A DNA stretch of 64,000 bases from an uncultured Clostridia bacterium (GTDB taxonomy: Bacteria; Bacillota; Clostridia; Oscillospirales; Acutalibacteraceae). Positions 8,564 to 16,842 of the stretch are shown here, in pieces; position 1 is the first letter of the stretch, and each line of letters opens with the position of its first letter. The DNA is taken from assembly GCA_937907605.1 (NCBI GenBank), contig CALCYI010000009.1:1-64000 (forward strand), written 5' to 3'. The notes under the pieces were generated by a model, which searched no databases, was not told where the DNA came from, and saw only the letters and a program-made list of their open reading frames with translations. A program made the translations under genes and the position numbers.

Positions 8564-9754
8564 TTATAAATTCGCAATAATCATTAAGTATTTTGACGTG
8601 TACTCTGCCACCGTATCAAATCTTTTATTAATGCAGCTTTCCTGCATTTCCTTCGCAAGCGCGGGATTATTCGTAATTTTTTTAATTGCACCTGTAAACG
8701 CTTCGGTGTTTCCGCTTTCAAAGAGGAAGCCCGTTTCGCCCTCGTCGATAAGCTCGGGTATGCCGCCTATGTCGGCGCCTACTACGGGCGTACCGTACAT
8801 TATGCTTTCCATAACCGAAAACGGACAGTTTTCATACCAGGTGCTCGGATATACGGAGCAGACGGCTTCGCTGATAAGCTTTTTAAGCTCCTCGCCGCTC
8901 TTAAAGCCCACATTTTTAATGTGCTCTGATTTATTAAGCGCTTCTTCGTATTCGCCCGAGCCCGCGCATACGAAGTTAATATCGGTAGCTTCAAGGATAT
9001 TTTCAATACCCTTTTCCTTTGAGTATCTGCCGAAGTAGAGGACGTAGTCCTTCTTTTCGGTTTCTTCGTATTTAATATCGTCAATGAAGTTGTGAAGCGC
9101 AACGGTTTTTCCGTTAAGGTACGGATTTTCGTCGAGCTTCTTTTTCATAAACTCGCTCGGGCAGATAACACAGTCTATATAGCGGTAGGTCTTAAGAAGC
9201 TTATACAGAGTTGCTTCCGCAGTACCTACGAGGCTCTTAGCTTTTGAGGAATGAATACAGCCGCCCTTTGCGCAGCTTAAAAAGTTACCGCCCGCGCATT
9301 TTTCGCAGACGTTCCCGCTCATATCCTGCATCATATGGTTAGGGCATATGAGCTGATAATCGTGCGCAGTATAGATAATTTTTACTTTTCTGCCCGATTT
9401 CTTTTCGTATTTTTTTACGGCGTAAATAACGCTCGGCGTGAGCTGATAGTTGAAGTTGTTAAGGTGTACGACATCGGGATTAAAACTCTCAAGGACAATA
9501 CCCATTTTCTTCTTCGCTTCTTTTGAGTATATCGTCCTGAGGGGATAGGTAAGCTGAGTCAGCTTATTTCCCGTATGAAAATCCATGTCGGCGGTGTACT
9601 GCTCTGTGCTGTTTGATACGCAGCGTCCCTCGTGTTCCATTCCGAAGTATTCAACCTCGTGACCGAGAGCCTTAAGACAGTCTCCGAGCTTAAAAATATA
9701 GGTCTCGCTTCCTCCGTTCGGGTGGAGAAATTTATTAACCATAAGGATTTTCAT
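8564..9754 (-). CDS. Family 4 glycosyltransferase
   Basis: A 396-aa retaining GT-B enzyme. It opens with MKILMVNKFLHPNGGSETYI, where the glycine pair forms the acceptor-side loop. The nucleotide-sugar block is YFGRYSKEKGIENIL near residue 240 and PSTWYENCPFSVMESIMYGTPVV near 315, containing the E-x7-E motif. It is expected to add one sugar to the undecaprenyl-linked unit. A cysteine-rich segment, CEKCAGGNFLSCAKGGC, at about 151-167 may bind metal and is common in a subgroup of these enzymes. Good ribosome site GAGGTGAAAA. Confidence 0.85.
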   Translation of the reverse strand: MKILMVNKFLHPNGGSETYIFKLGDCLKALGHEVEYFGMEHEGRCVSNSTEQYTADMDFHTGNKLTQLTYPLRTIYSKEAKKKMGIVLESFNPDVVHLNNFNYQLTPSVIYAVKKYEKKSGRKVKIIYTAHDYQLICPNHMMQDMSGNVCEKCAGGNFLSCAKGGCIHSSKAKSLVGTAEATLYKLLKTYRYIDCVICPSEFMKKKLDENPYLNGKTVALHNFIDDIKYEETEKKDYVLYFGRYSKEKGIENILEATDINFVCAGSGEYEEALNKSEHIKNVGFKSGEELKKLISEAVCSVYPSTWYENCPFSVMESIMYGTPVVGADIGGIPELIDEGETGFLFESGNTEAFTGAIKKITNNPALAKEMQESCINKRFDTVAEYTSKYLMIIANL

Positions 9755-9765
9755 TTTTCACCTCG

Positions 9766-10878
9766 CTATCTGTAAAGCTCAAGCGTTCTTTCGCAGATGT
9801 CGTCCCAGTTATAGTTTGATAAAACGTATTCCTTTGAAACTGCCTTAAGCCTTCTAACCTCATCGGGATTGCAGAGCAGATATTCAAGCTTATTCTTCAA
9901 ATCGTTTTCGTTGCTCTTCTCAAAGTAAACGGCATTATCACCGCACACCTCCGTGCACTCGTCAATATCAGAGGTCAGGCATGCGTTTGAATAGCTCATA
10001 GCCTCAAGCAGGCTTATCGGCATACCCTCAAGGTCGCTCGGAAGCACGTAAATAAATGCGTTTGAATACAGCTCCTCAAGCTCCTTGCCCTGAACGAAGC
10101 CCGTGAAAATGATATTCTTGTTCCCGTCTGCAAGGGCGTGAAGCTCCTTTTCGTATCCGTCGGTGTGGCTTGCGCCGCCGGCGATTACAAGCTTCTTGTC
10201 CGTATCAAGCCCTTTGTACGCTTCAATAAGGTAATGCACGCCCTTTTCGGGCACGAGCCTTCCGAGGAAGAGGATATACGAAGCCTTTTCAAGTCCGTAT
10301 TTATCTTTAATGATTTCAGCTTCGCGGATTTCGGGCTCGGTTATTCCGTTGGGGATGAAAACCGTATCCCTGTTGTAAGCTTCCTTAAAGTACTTACGGT
10401 TATTCTCGGAAAGAACGATAACCTCGTCGGCGTATTTCGCGGCGCACGCTTCGCCGAATTTTAAAAACTTCGTTGCAAAGCCGCCCCACTTCGACCTCTG
10501 CCAGTCGAGTCCGTGTATGGTCGCTACGCATCTTTTTCTAAAAAGCTTTGCAAGCGGTATCATTGAGCAGGGACCCTCTGCGTGAAAGTGGATTACGTCA
10601 AAGCCGCCGAAAACAGCCCTCAGCGTTGCGAACGCGCTGTACACTATTGCGTTGAGCTTTGAAGAATTCGGGGTGTAAACCCATTTCAGCTTTACACCCT
10701 CGTACTCCTTAGCTTTTTTACTGTTAAATTGTTCGCCCGCAATATGCCGGCTGTTTCTGTTGTAAGCGGTAACGCTGTGACCGCGCTTTACCATTCTTTT
10801 CGAAAGCTCGCCCACCACGATTTCAATACCGCCCTCACGGGAGGGTATTCTCTTGTGACCAATCATTGCGATTTTCAT
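9766..10878 (-). CDS. DUF1972/GT4 glycosyltransferase, likely adds the second sugar
   Basis: A 370-aa GT4 enzyme. The N-terminus MKIAMIGHKRIPSREGGIEI matches the DUF1972 domain that precedes GT4 domains in rhamnosyltransferase-like capsule enzymes. The C-terminal block has LFLGRLVPEKGVHYLI and PSDLEGMPISLLEAMSYSN. The start chosen is the ATG at 10878, with GGAGCGGAA upstream; the longer reading would overlap the previous gene. It follows the priming enzyme directly. In similar clusters this enzyme acts second on the primed lipid, which is an inference here. Confidence 0.85.
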   Translation of the reverse strand: MKIAMIGHKRIPSREGGIEIVVGELSKRMVKRGHSVTAYNRNSRHIAGEQFNSKKAKEYEGVKLKWVYTPNSSKLNAIVYSAFATLRAVFGGFDVIHFHAEGPCSMIPLAKLFRKRCVATIHGLDWQRSKWGGFATKFLKFGEACAAKYADEVIVLSENNRKYFKEAYNRDTVFIPNGITEPEIREAEIIKDKYGLEKASYILFLGRLVPEKGVHYLIEAYKGLDTDKKLVIAGGASHTDGYEKELHALADGNKNIIFTGFVQGKELEELYSNAFIYVLPSDLEGMPISLLEAMSYSNACLTSDIDECTEVCGDNAVYFEKSNENDLKNKLEYLLCNPDEVRRLKAVSKEYVLSNYNWDDICERTLELYR

Positions 10879-10882
10879 ATGC

Positions 10883-12388
10883 TTATTCCGCTCCCTTGTG
10901 AGTGAGGACAACGAATACCGTTTTGAAAAGTATTTTTATATCAAGCCATATTGACCACTCGTCTATGTACTTGCAATCAAGCTCAACGACCTCTTCAAAA
11001 TCCTGAATATCGGACCTTCCGCTGACCTGCCACATTCCCGTAATACCCGGGCGCATGGAAAGCCTTCTCTTGTGCCTGCTTTCGTACTGCTCAAATTCGT
11101 CTACCGTGGGAGGTCTCGTGCCGACAAGGCTCATATCTCCCTTTACAACGTTAATAAACTGGGGCAGCTCGTCAATGGATGTCTTTCTTATGAACTTACC
11201 GACCTTGGTAATCCTCGGGTCGTCGTCCATTTTGAACATAAGACCGTCCATTTTATTCTGCTCGAGCAGCTCCTGCTTGCGCTCCTCTGCGTCAACGTAC
11301 ATTGAGCGGAGCTTGTAGATATTGAACAGTCTTCCGTTCTTGCCGACCCTCTGCTGCTTGAAGAAAAGCGGTCCCTCGGATTCCTTTTTAAGCGGAATTG
11401 CAGTTATAGCAATTACGGGAGCTGATACAATGCAGCCGAAAATTCCGCAAACAACGTCAAAGGCTCTCTTTATGAACAGCTTTGTAGGGCTAGGGACGCT
11501 CGCCGCAAAGGAAGCCATCGGGTAGCCGTACTGCATTTTACAGGTGATGTTGTTAAACTTGCTGTCGCTTAAAATATCGTCAAGCGTGGGAATGTTGATA
11601 TGTACCGTAATACCCATATCCTCAAGCTCTTCTACGATTTCCTGTATTTCCGAGTCGTCGGTATACGGAAGGTTGATAAATACGTCGTCAAGAGGAGAGG
11701 AACGGATCCAGTCCATGAAATCGCTTCCTACGGACATTACGGGAATATCGTCGATATGCCGAGGATAGTTAATAGTGGACGTGGTATTATACGTATCTCC
11801 GAATAATGCGTTCTTTTTCTCGGTGTATCTAAATACATTATCACTGTCGCAGTATTCGTCAAGCAAAACGATTCCCTTGACTCTTAAGCTCCAGTCGAGC
11901 TTAAGCTGCCCTATAAATTCCTCCGCTCTGTCGGAGGTGGTGATTACTCCGGCTAACGCTGCGTTTCTGCCGCTCTGATAATAACCGGTGAGATATCGCT
12001 TAAGAAAATACCTTCCGACAGAAGAGATCGCAATGAACAGAACGAAATTGGAGACCAGCATATAACGCGATTCAATGATAGCGCTTTTGAACATCAAAAG
12101 GAAAACCGAAAACAGCGCAAATGTCAGCATGGCATTCTTTATTATTGAGCCGAATTCTGCAGCGCGGTTTCTTTTCTGAATATTAATCCTGCTGTAAAAT
12201 GTAGAATAACTGAACACAAAAGCAAAGAAGAGAATACCGTCATACCTTATCCACTCATGGAATCCATAGGTGAGAATACGGTTCAATACTCTGTGGAACA
12301 AAACATATGAAATTATATTAGCCGCTACGAGACAGAAGAGGTCAATTGTAAATTCAAGCATTGCTTGTGCTCTCTGGCGCCTATTCAT
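10883..12388 (-). CDS. cpsE: Undecaprenyl-phosphate sugar phosphotransferase (priming enzyme)
   Basis: A 501-aa polyisoprenyl-phosphate hexose-1-phosphate transferase. It starts repeat-unit synthesis by moving a sugar-1-phosphate onto undecaprenyl phosphate in the inner membrane. The N-terminal half has four to five hydrophobic spans (about residues 10-140) and a CoA-binding-like soluble domain. After another membrane segment at about 310-335 comes the bacterial sugar transferase domain: FFKQQRVGKNGRLFNIYKLR, DELPQ, VGTRPP and RPGITGMWQVSGR. The family usually has 450-500 residues, so it is full length. The WcaJ/CpsE type most often uses UDP-glucose or UDP-galactose; which one applies here is not shown. 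Confidence 0.9.
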   Translation of the reverse strand: MNRRQRAQAMLEFTIDLFCLVAANIISYVLFHRVLNRILTYGFHEWIRYDGILFFAFVFSYSTFYSRINIQKRNRAAEFGSIIKNAMLTFALFSVFLLMFKSAIIESRYMLVSNFVLFIAISSVGRYFLKRYLTGYYQSGRNAALAGVITTSDRAEEFIGQLKLDWSLRVKGIVLLDEYCDSDNVFRYTEKKNALFGDTYNTTSTINYPRHIDDIPVMSVGSDFMDWIRSSPLDDVFINLPYTDDSEIQEIVEELEDMGITVHINIPTLDDILSDSKFNNITCKMQYGYPMASFAASVPSPTKLFIKRAFDVVCGIFGCIVSAPVIAITAIPLKKESEGPLFFKQQRVGKNGRLFNIYKLRSMYVDAEERKQELLEQNKMDGLMFKMDDDPRITKVGKFIRKTSIDELPQFINVVKGDMSLVGTRPPTVDEFEQYESRHKRRLSMRPGITGMWQVSGRSDIQDFEEVVELDCKYIDEWSIWLDIKILFKTVFVVLTHKGAE

Positions 12389-12403
12389 ACATTTTCACCA
12401 ACT

Positions 12404-13207
12404 TTATTTTTCTCGTTTGTAATTATAGTTTCTGTAGTACTTTGAGTACTTGTTGTAGTAATTATAGTTGTAGTTATAATTGTAGTTATAGTTGTACCGC
12501 TTATAATAAGAGTAATATTTTTTCTTTTCACTATTAACGTCGTTAAGAACGAAGCCGAGTATATTGCCGTCAATTTGGCGAATATTATTGAGCGCCATTT
12601 TAACGTCGTTAGTGTTAGTGGTATCAGTCTTTACAATAAGGACGTATCCGGTGGTCTTTCCCGCAAATACCGTTGCGTCGGTAACGATATTAACGGGAGG
12701 AGTATCAATGAATACGCAGTCGTAATGCTCCTTCACGAAACTCAGAAGCTTGTCCATACGAGAGGAGGAAAGAAGCTCTGTCGGATTCGGAGGAATCTTG
12801 CCCGCCGTTAATACGGAGAGGTTTTCGATGTCGGTTTTGGAAACGGAAATGTTGTCCGTAATGCCGGCAAGAATTTCGGAAAGTCCGTTCTTTACAGAGA
12901 TGGAGAACATTCTGTGAACGGTGGGGTTTCTCATATCGGAGTCGATAAGAAGCGTCTTTTTGCCCATCTGCGCAAAGCTTATCGCAAGATTTATTGAGTT
13001 GATTGTTTTACCGTTGTTTGCAGTAGGGCTTGTGATAACGAATATCGGACATTTTTCCGCCTGCTGTAAAAACAGGAGATTTGTCCTTATGGAGTTATAA
13101 GCCTCTTTTACCGAAAAGGAGGATTCCTGACAAAGCATTTTTTTAGTATCGTCGTTGCTGAAGCCGTTGCTTCTTGCAAGCTGACGTCTTTTTTCTCTTC
13201 TACTCAT
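12404..13207 (-). CDS. cpsD: Bacterial tyrosine kinase CpsD/CapB type with tyrosine-rich tail
   Basis: A 267-aa BY-kinase that pairs with the membrane adaptor upstream to control polymer length and export. Visible motifs are Walker A NNGKT near residue 65, Walker A' LLIDSDMRNP near 91 and Walker B VFIDTPP near 168. The last about 35 residues are an extreme autophosphorylation cluster of alternating Tyr and Asn, encoded by a hexameric DNA repeat at about 12425-12515. It overlaps the adaptor gene by 8 bp. The split adaptor/kinase arrangement is the Gram-positive type, unlike the fused Wzc form. Confidence 0.92.
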   Translation of the reverse strand: MSRREKRRQLARSNGFSNDDTKKMLCQESSFSVKEAYNSIRTNLLFLQQAEKCPIFVITSPTANNGKTINSINLAISFAQMGKKTLLIDSDMRNPTVHRMFSISVKNGLSEILAGITDNISVSKTDIENLSVLTAGKIPPNPTELLSSSRMDKLLSFVKEHYDCVFIDTPPVNIVTDATVFAGKTTGYVLIVKTDTTNTNDVKMALNNIRQIDGNILGFVLNDVNSEKKKYYSYYKRYNYNYNYNYNYNYYNKYSKYYRNYNYKREK

Positions 13208-14033
13208 TCTTCGCTCCTCCTTTCATGGATTGCAGGTTTTCAAGCAAGGCGTTGCTCGGCGCGGGGCTTGATATAGTCGGCTTGGGTGCCTCAAGCTCAT
13301 TACCGCCGTCCGTTTCATTTTCATCGGTCGAAACGTTTTTTTCAACTCTGTCAAGGAGCGGCACTGTACCAAGCACGGGAAGCTCAAATTCTCTTTCAAG
13401 GTCCTTAGCGTTTGTAATAGTCGTATCGAATAGCTCGTAAATAAAGAAGCCGGCAAAGGAAAGAACGAAGCCTATTGCAAGACCTAATAGTATATTTTTC
13501 TTAAGGTTCGGCGAAGAGGGAGAACGCGGAAGTTTTGCAGTGTCAATAATCGATACTGTGCCTGCCTTTACCGCCTTCACCATTTCCTGCGGTGCAATTT
13601 TTGCAATCGTGTTTGCAATATCTGTTGAGCGCTGAGGATCCGAGGTTGTGACCGTTACCTTGAAAACGAATGAGTTTTCAACCTCGGAGGTGCTGATTGA
13701 GCCGGCTATGCTCGAGCCTGAGCCGAGGTTAAGCTCCTCGGCAACCTTGTCAAGGACGAGGTCGCTTTTAACGATAAAGCTATATGTGCCGACGAGGTTC
13801 TGAGCCGCGCTGATTTCACCCGCTGTAACAGCCTGTCCGCTTGATACCATATCGGGATTTGAGTATACGCACATGCTTATCGTCGCCGAGTACGTAGGGG
13901 TGATAAAATAATGTGTGTATAAGCCCGCCGAAAGACCGAAAGCAATAGTAATCAGAACGATGAATATTATTTTCGACTTTAGCATATAAAATATTTTTCG
14001 TAAGTCTATGTCTATTTCTCTGGTTTCGTCCAT
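13200..14033 (-). CDS. cpsC: Chain-length determinant / kinase-activating adaptor (Wzz-CpsC type)
   Basis: A 277-aa polysaccharide co-polymerase adaptor. Membrane span one is at about residues 21-41 and span two at about 177-198, with the Wzz domain outside the cell between them. The cytoplasmic C-terminal tail of about 75 residues should contact and activate the CpsD kinase. The proline-rich stretch just before span two (KLPRSPSSPNLKKN) is typical of the family. It is the first gene of the operon, with AGGAGG upstream and a sigma-A promoter 55 bp further up. Confidence 0.9.
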   Translation of the reverse strand: MDETREIDIDLRKIFYMLKSKIIFIVLITIAFGLSAGLYTHYFITPTYSATISMCVYSNPDMVSSGQAVTAGEISAAQNLVGTYSFIVKSDLVLDKVAEELNLGSGSSIAGSISTSEVENSFVFKVTVTTSDPQRSTDIANTIAKIAPQEMVKAVKAGTVSIIDTAKLPRSPSSPNLKKNILLGLAIGFVLSFAGFFIYELFDTTITNAKDLEREFELPVLGTVPLLDRVEKNVSTDENETDGGNELEAPKPTISSPAPSNALLENLQSMKGGAKNE

Positions 14034-14087
14034 AACGAACCTCCTGTTGCCTTTTTGTATATACTAAGCAAAATATATGCAGAATAT

Positions 14088-14115
14088 ATTATATCATATA
14101 TTTTTAATAAGTCAA
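14088..14115 (-). promoter_or_regulatory. Sigma-A promoter of the EPS operon
   Basis: On the minus strand, TTGACT (14110-14115) and TATAAT (14088-14093) are separated by 16 bp. It lies in an AT-rich gap ahead of cpsC. No internal promoter as good was seen in the ten-gene operon. Confidence 0.75.
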
Positions 14116-14155
14116 TCTAAAATATATTAAACAAATGTGGTAAATAATACGAAAT

Positions 14156-14179
14156 GCAGGACGCCGACAGGCGTCCTGC
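14156..14179 (-). terminator. Intrinsic terminator of rny
   Basis: A 10-bp perfect stem, GCAGGACGCC / GGCGTCCTGC with a 4-nt loop, lies 18 bp after the rny stop on the minus strand and is followed by a T-rich tract. Confidence 0.8.
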
Positions 14180-14196
14180 AAGGTGTACTCAGTGTT

Positions 14197-15744
14197 TTAT
14201 TTTGCTATGTCCGAGGCTCTGGATTCACGGATAATATTTACCTTAATCTGTCCTGGATATTCCATTTCCTCTTCAATTTTCTTTGCTATCTCGTGCGCTA
14301 CGAAGGGCATTCTCTTGTCGTCTATAACCTCGGGCTTAACCATAACTCTGATTTCTCTGCCCGCCTGAATAGCGTATGCCTTTTCAACGCCTTCGAAGCT
14401 TGTAGAAATCTCCTCAAGCTGCTGAAGTCTCTTAATATAGCTTTCAACGTTTTCTCTTCTTGCGCCGGGGCGTGAAGCGGAAACGGCGTCAGCCGCCTGA
14501 ACGAGTGCCGCAACAACGGTCTTGCACTCAACGTCGCCATGGTGCGCCTGAATAGCGTGAACGACGTTTTCGTTTTCCTTATACTTTCTTGCGTATTCAA
14601 CGCCGAGAGCAACATGGCTGCCCTCCATTTCGTGGTCGAGCGCCTTGCCTATATCATGGAGCAGACCTGCGCGGCGCGCCTGCTTTTCGTCTGCACCGAG
14701 CTCAGCCGCCATAAGTCCCGCGATATACGATACCTCAAGCGAGTGCTTAAGCACGCTTTGTCCGTACGAGGTACGGTATTTAAGCTTTCCGAGAAGCTTG
14801 ACAAGCTCGGGGTGGATTGAGCCGCAGTTGGCGCTGATAACAGCCTTCTCGCCCTCTGACTTAACGGTCTGCTCAACCTCTTTCTTCGCCTTGTCGTACA
14901 TTTCCTCAATTCTTGTAGGATGGATTCTTCCGTCCTGGATAAGCTTCTCAAGAGTGAGGCGCGCAATCTCTCGCCTTACGGGGTCGAAGGAGCTTACCGT
15001 AATAGCCTCGGGTGTGTCGTCGATAATGAGCTCTGCGCCCGTAATCTGTTCGATTGAGCGGATATTACGTCCCTCACGTCCGATAATTCTTCCCTTGATT
15101 TCATCGTTGGGAAGGGCGACAACGGATACCGTTGTCTCTGCGGTGTGGTCAGCCGCACAGCGCTGAATGGCAGTGGAAATGACCTCTCTTGCGAGTACGT
15201 CGCTCTGGTCGCGTACCATCTGTTCATACTCGAGGATTTTTTTGCTTTTTTCTAAATCAAGCTCGTTTTCGAGTGACTGCATAAGCTGCTTTTTTGCTTC
15301 CTCCTGAGAGAGTCCGGAAATTCTCTCAAGCATGTCAAACTGACTTTTCTTGATGCCATCGATTTCAAGTAATTTTTCATCAGCTTCTTTAAGCTTCTGG
15401 CTTAATTTTTCATTTTTGCTTTCAAGATTATCAGCCCTTTTATCGAGGTATTCCTCGCGCTGATTAAGTCTTTTCTCCTGACGCTGAACCTCGTTTCTTC
15501 TCTCGCGGATTTCGCGGTCTGCGTCGGAGCGAAGCTTGTGGATTTCGTCCTTAGCTTCGATTAACTGAGCCTTTTTCGTGGCCTCAGCCTCTGATAAAGC
15601 ATTGTTTATAATTCTTGTTGCCTCCTGGGCTGCGGAATTCTTATCCTTGAGCGCCTTACGCTCCTTAACAATCTCGCCGATAATAAAGCCGATTGCAAAG
15701 AATATTACAGCACAGACAACGCCGATAATAATATCTTTTACCAA
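14197..15744 (-). CDS. rny: Ribonuclease Y
   Basis: A 515-aa membrane-anchored endoribonuclease that starts mRNA decay. Order of domains: one N-terminal membrane span (IIIGVVCAVIFFAIGFIIG), a coiled coil over about residues 30-190, a KH RNA-binding domain (IKGRIIGREGRNIRSIEQ), then an HD domain with catalytic HDIGKA and the AHHGD motif. The start is placed at TTG 15744, because AGAAGGAGGTG sits 8-10 nt upstream of it; upstream ATG codons would put that ribosome site inside the gene. Length fits the family (about 520). It appears monocistronic. Confidence 0.95.
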   Translation of the reverse strand: MVKDIIIGVVCAVIFFAIGFIIGEIVKERKALKDKNSAAQEATRIINNALSEAEATKKAQLIEAKDEIHKLRSDADREIRERRNEVQRQEKRLNQREEYLDKRADNLESKNEKLSQKLKEADEKLLEIDGIKKSQFDMLERISGLSQEEAKKQLMQSLENELDLEKSKKILEYEQMVRDQSDVLAREVISTAIQRCAADHTAETTVSVVALPNDEIKGRIIGREGRNIRSIEQITGAELIIDDTPEAITVSSFDPVRREIARLTLEKLIQDGRIHPTRIEEMYDKAKKEVEQTVKSEGEKAVISANCGSIHPELVKLLGKLKYRTSYGQSVLKHSLEVSYIAGLMAAELGADEKQARRAGLLHDIGKALDHEMEGSHVALGVEYARKYKENENVVHAIQAHHGDVECKTVVAALVQAADAVSASRPGARRENVESYIKRLQQLEEISTSFEGVEKAYAIQAGREIRVMVKPEVIDDKRMPFVAHEIAKKIEEEMEYPGQIKVNIIRESRASDIAK

Positions 15745-16144
15745 ATCAATAGCACCTCCTTCTGTCATAATTTTTATCGTGCGGCTTTGACGAACCCGCA
15801 CGCTTTAGATTTCATCAGAAAAGGTACAGTTTATATGCAAACTTTAGCAATAAAATGCGATTTATGAATATATACAAAAAAGACTATTAGTCCATAATGT
15901 AGAAATTCTATATTATATTACACCTATATATTGTGTTTGTCAAGAAATTGTTACTATCGGTAACAGAAAGTTAATAAAAACGGCTAATTATTGCGGCTAA
16001 AAATTTTAGAAAACACAATTTATTGTTGTGCAAAGAAAAAAATCTCAATATATCTATTGTAAATTATGAACAAATGGTATAAAATTACAATGACGGATAA
16101 TTCTAATTTATCGGCAAATAAACATTGATATAAGGAGAAAAAAT
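15745..16144. other. 400-bp intergenic region between rny and the response regulator
   Basis: AT-rich divergent gap. It holds an exact inverted repeat TGTTAC-N5-GTAACA at 15949-15965, a possible regulator site. Weak promoter-like boxes lie before each gene, including TATAAA near 16078 ahead of the response regulator. No open reading frame with a ribosome site was found. Confidence 0.5.
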
Positions 16145-16837
16145 ATGTCAAAAATTCTTGTTGTTGATGATGATTTAAACATCTGCGAATTACTTAAGCT
16201 CTATCTTGAAAACGACGGTTATACCGTGTTTACCGCTAACGACGGACAGGCTGCGGTCGATACGTTTAAGAACAAAACGCCCGACCTTGTGCTTCTTGAT
16301 ATTATGCTTCCGAAGATGGACGGCTGGCAGGTCTGCAGGGAAATCAGAAAGACCTCCTCTGCGCCTATAATTATGCTCACTGCCAAGGGCGAAACCTTCG
16401 ACAAGGTGCTCGGTCTTGAGCTCGGTGCTGACGACTACGTTGTTAAGCCGTTCGACGCAAAAGAGGTTATGGCGCGCGTTAAGGCGGTTCTCCGCAGAAC
16501 CAAGGGGGAGCAGGATTCCTCCGACGAGGGCAAAAAGACGGTTATTTACGATAACCTTGAAATCAATATCGAAAATTACGAAATGAAGGTTAAGGGCGTT
16601 GCCGTTGATACTCCGCCCAAAGAGCTTGAGCTTATCTATCATTTCGCCTCCAATCCCAACAGAGTTTACACAAGGGACCAGCTTCTTGACGAGGTATGGG
16701 GCTTTGATTATTACGGCGATTCAAGGACCGTCGACGTACACGTTAAGCGCCTCAGGGAAAAGCTTGAGGGCGTATCGGACAAGTGGACTCTTAAAACCGT
16801 ATGGGGCGTAGGCTATAAATTTGAAACCAAGGATTAA
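16145..16837 (+). CDS. OmpR/PhoB-family response regulator
   Basis: A 230-aa two-domain regulator. The receiver has the acidic pocket DDD at 8-10, the phospho-accepting Asp52 (LVLLDIMLPK), Thr79 and Lys102 (DYVVKPF). The C-terminal winged helix shows the OmpR signature SRTVDVHVKRLREKLE and VWGVGYKF. It is followed 5 bp later by its sensor kinase and then by HtrA, so it probably controls envelope-stress genes including its own operon. Clear ribosome site AAGGAG. Confidence 0.93.
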   Translation: MSKILVVDDDLNICELLKLYLENDGYTVFTANDGQAAVDTFKNKTPDLVLLDIMLPKMDGWQVCREIRKTSSAPIIMLTAKGETFDKVLGLELGADDYVVKPFDAKEVMARVKAVLRRTKGEQDSSDEGKKTVIYDNLEINIENYEMKVKGVAVDTPPKELELIYHFASNPNRVYTRDQLLDEVWGFDYYGDSRTVDVHVKRLREKLEGVSDKWTLKTVWGVGYKFETKD

Positions 16838-16842
16838 TTTCT

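Noticed and set aside
12385..12573. 62-aa Thr/Ile-rich frame overlapping the end of cpsD
   Set aside because: It is the out-of-frame reading of the Tyr-Asn hexamer repeat and has no ribosome site.
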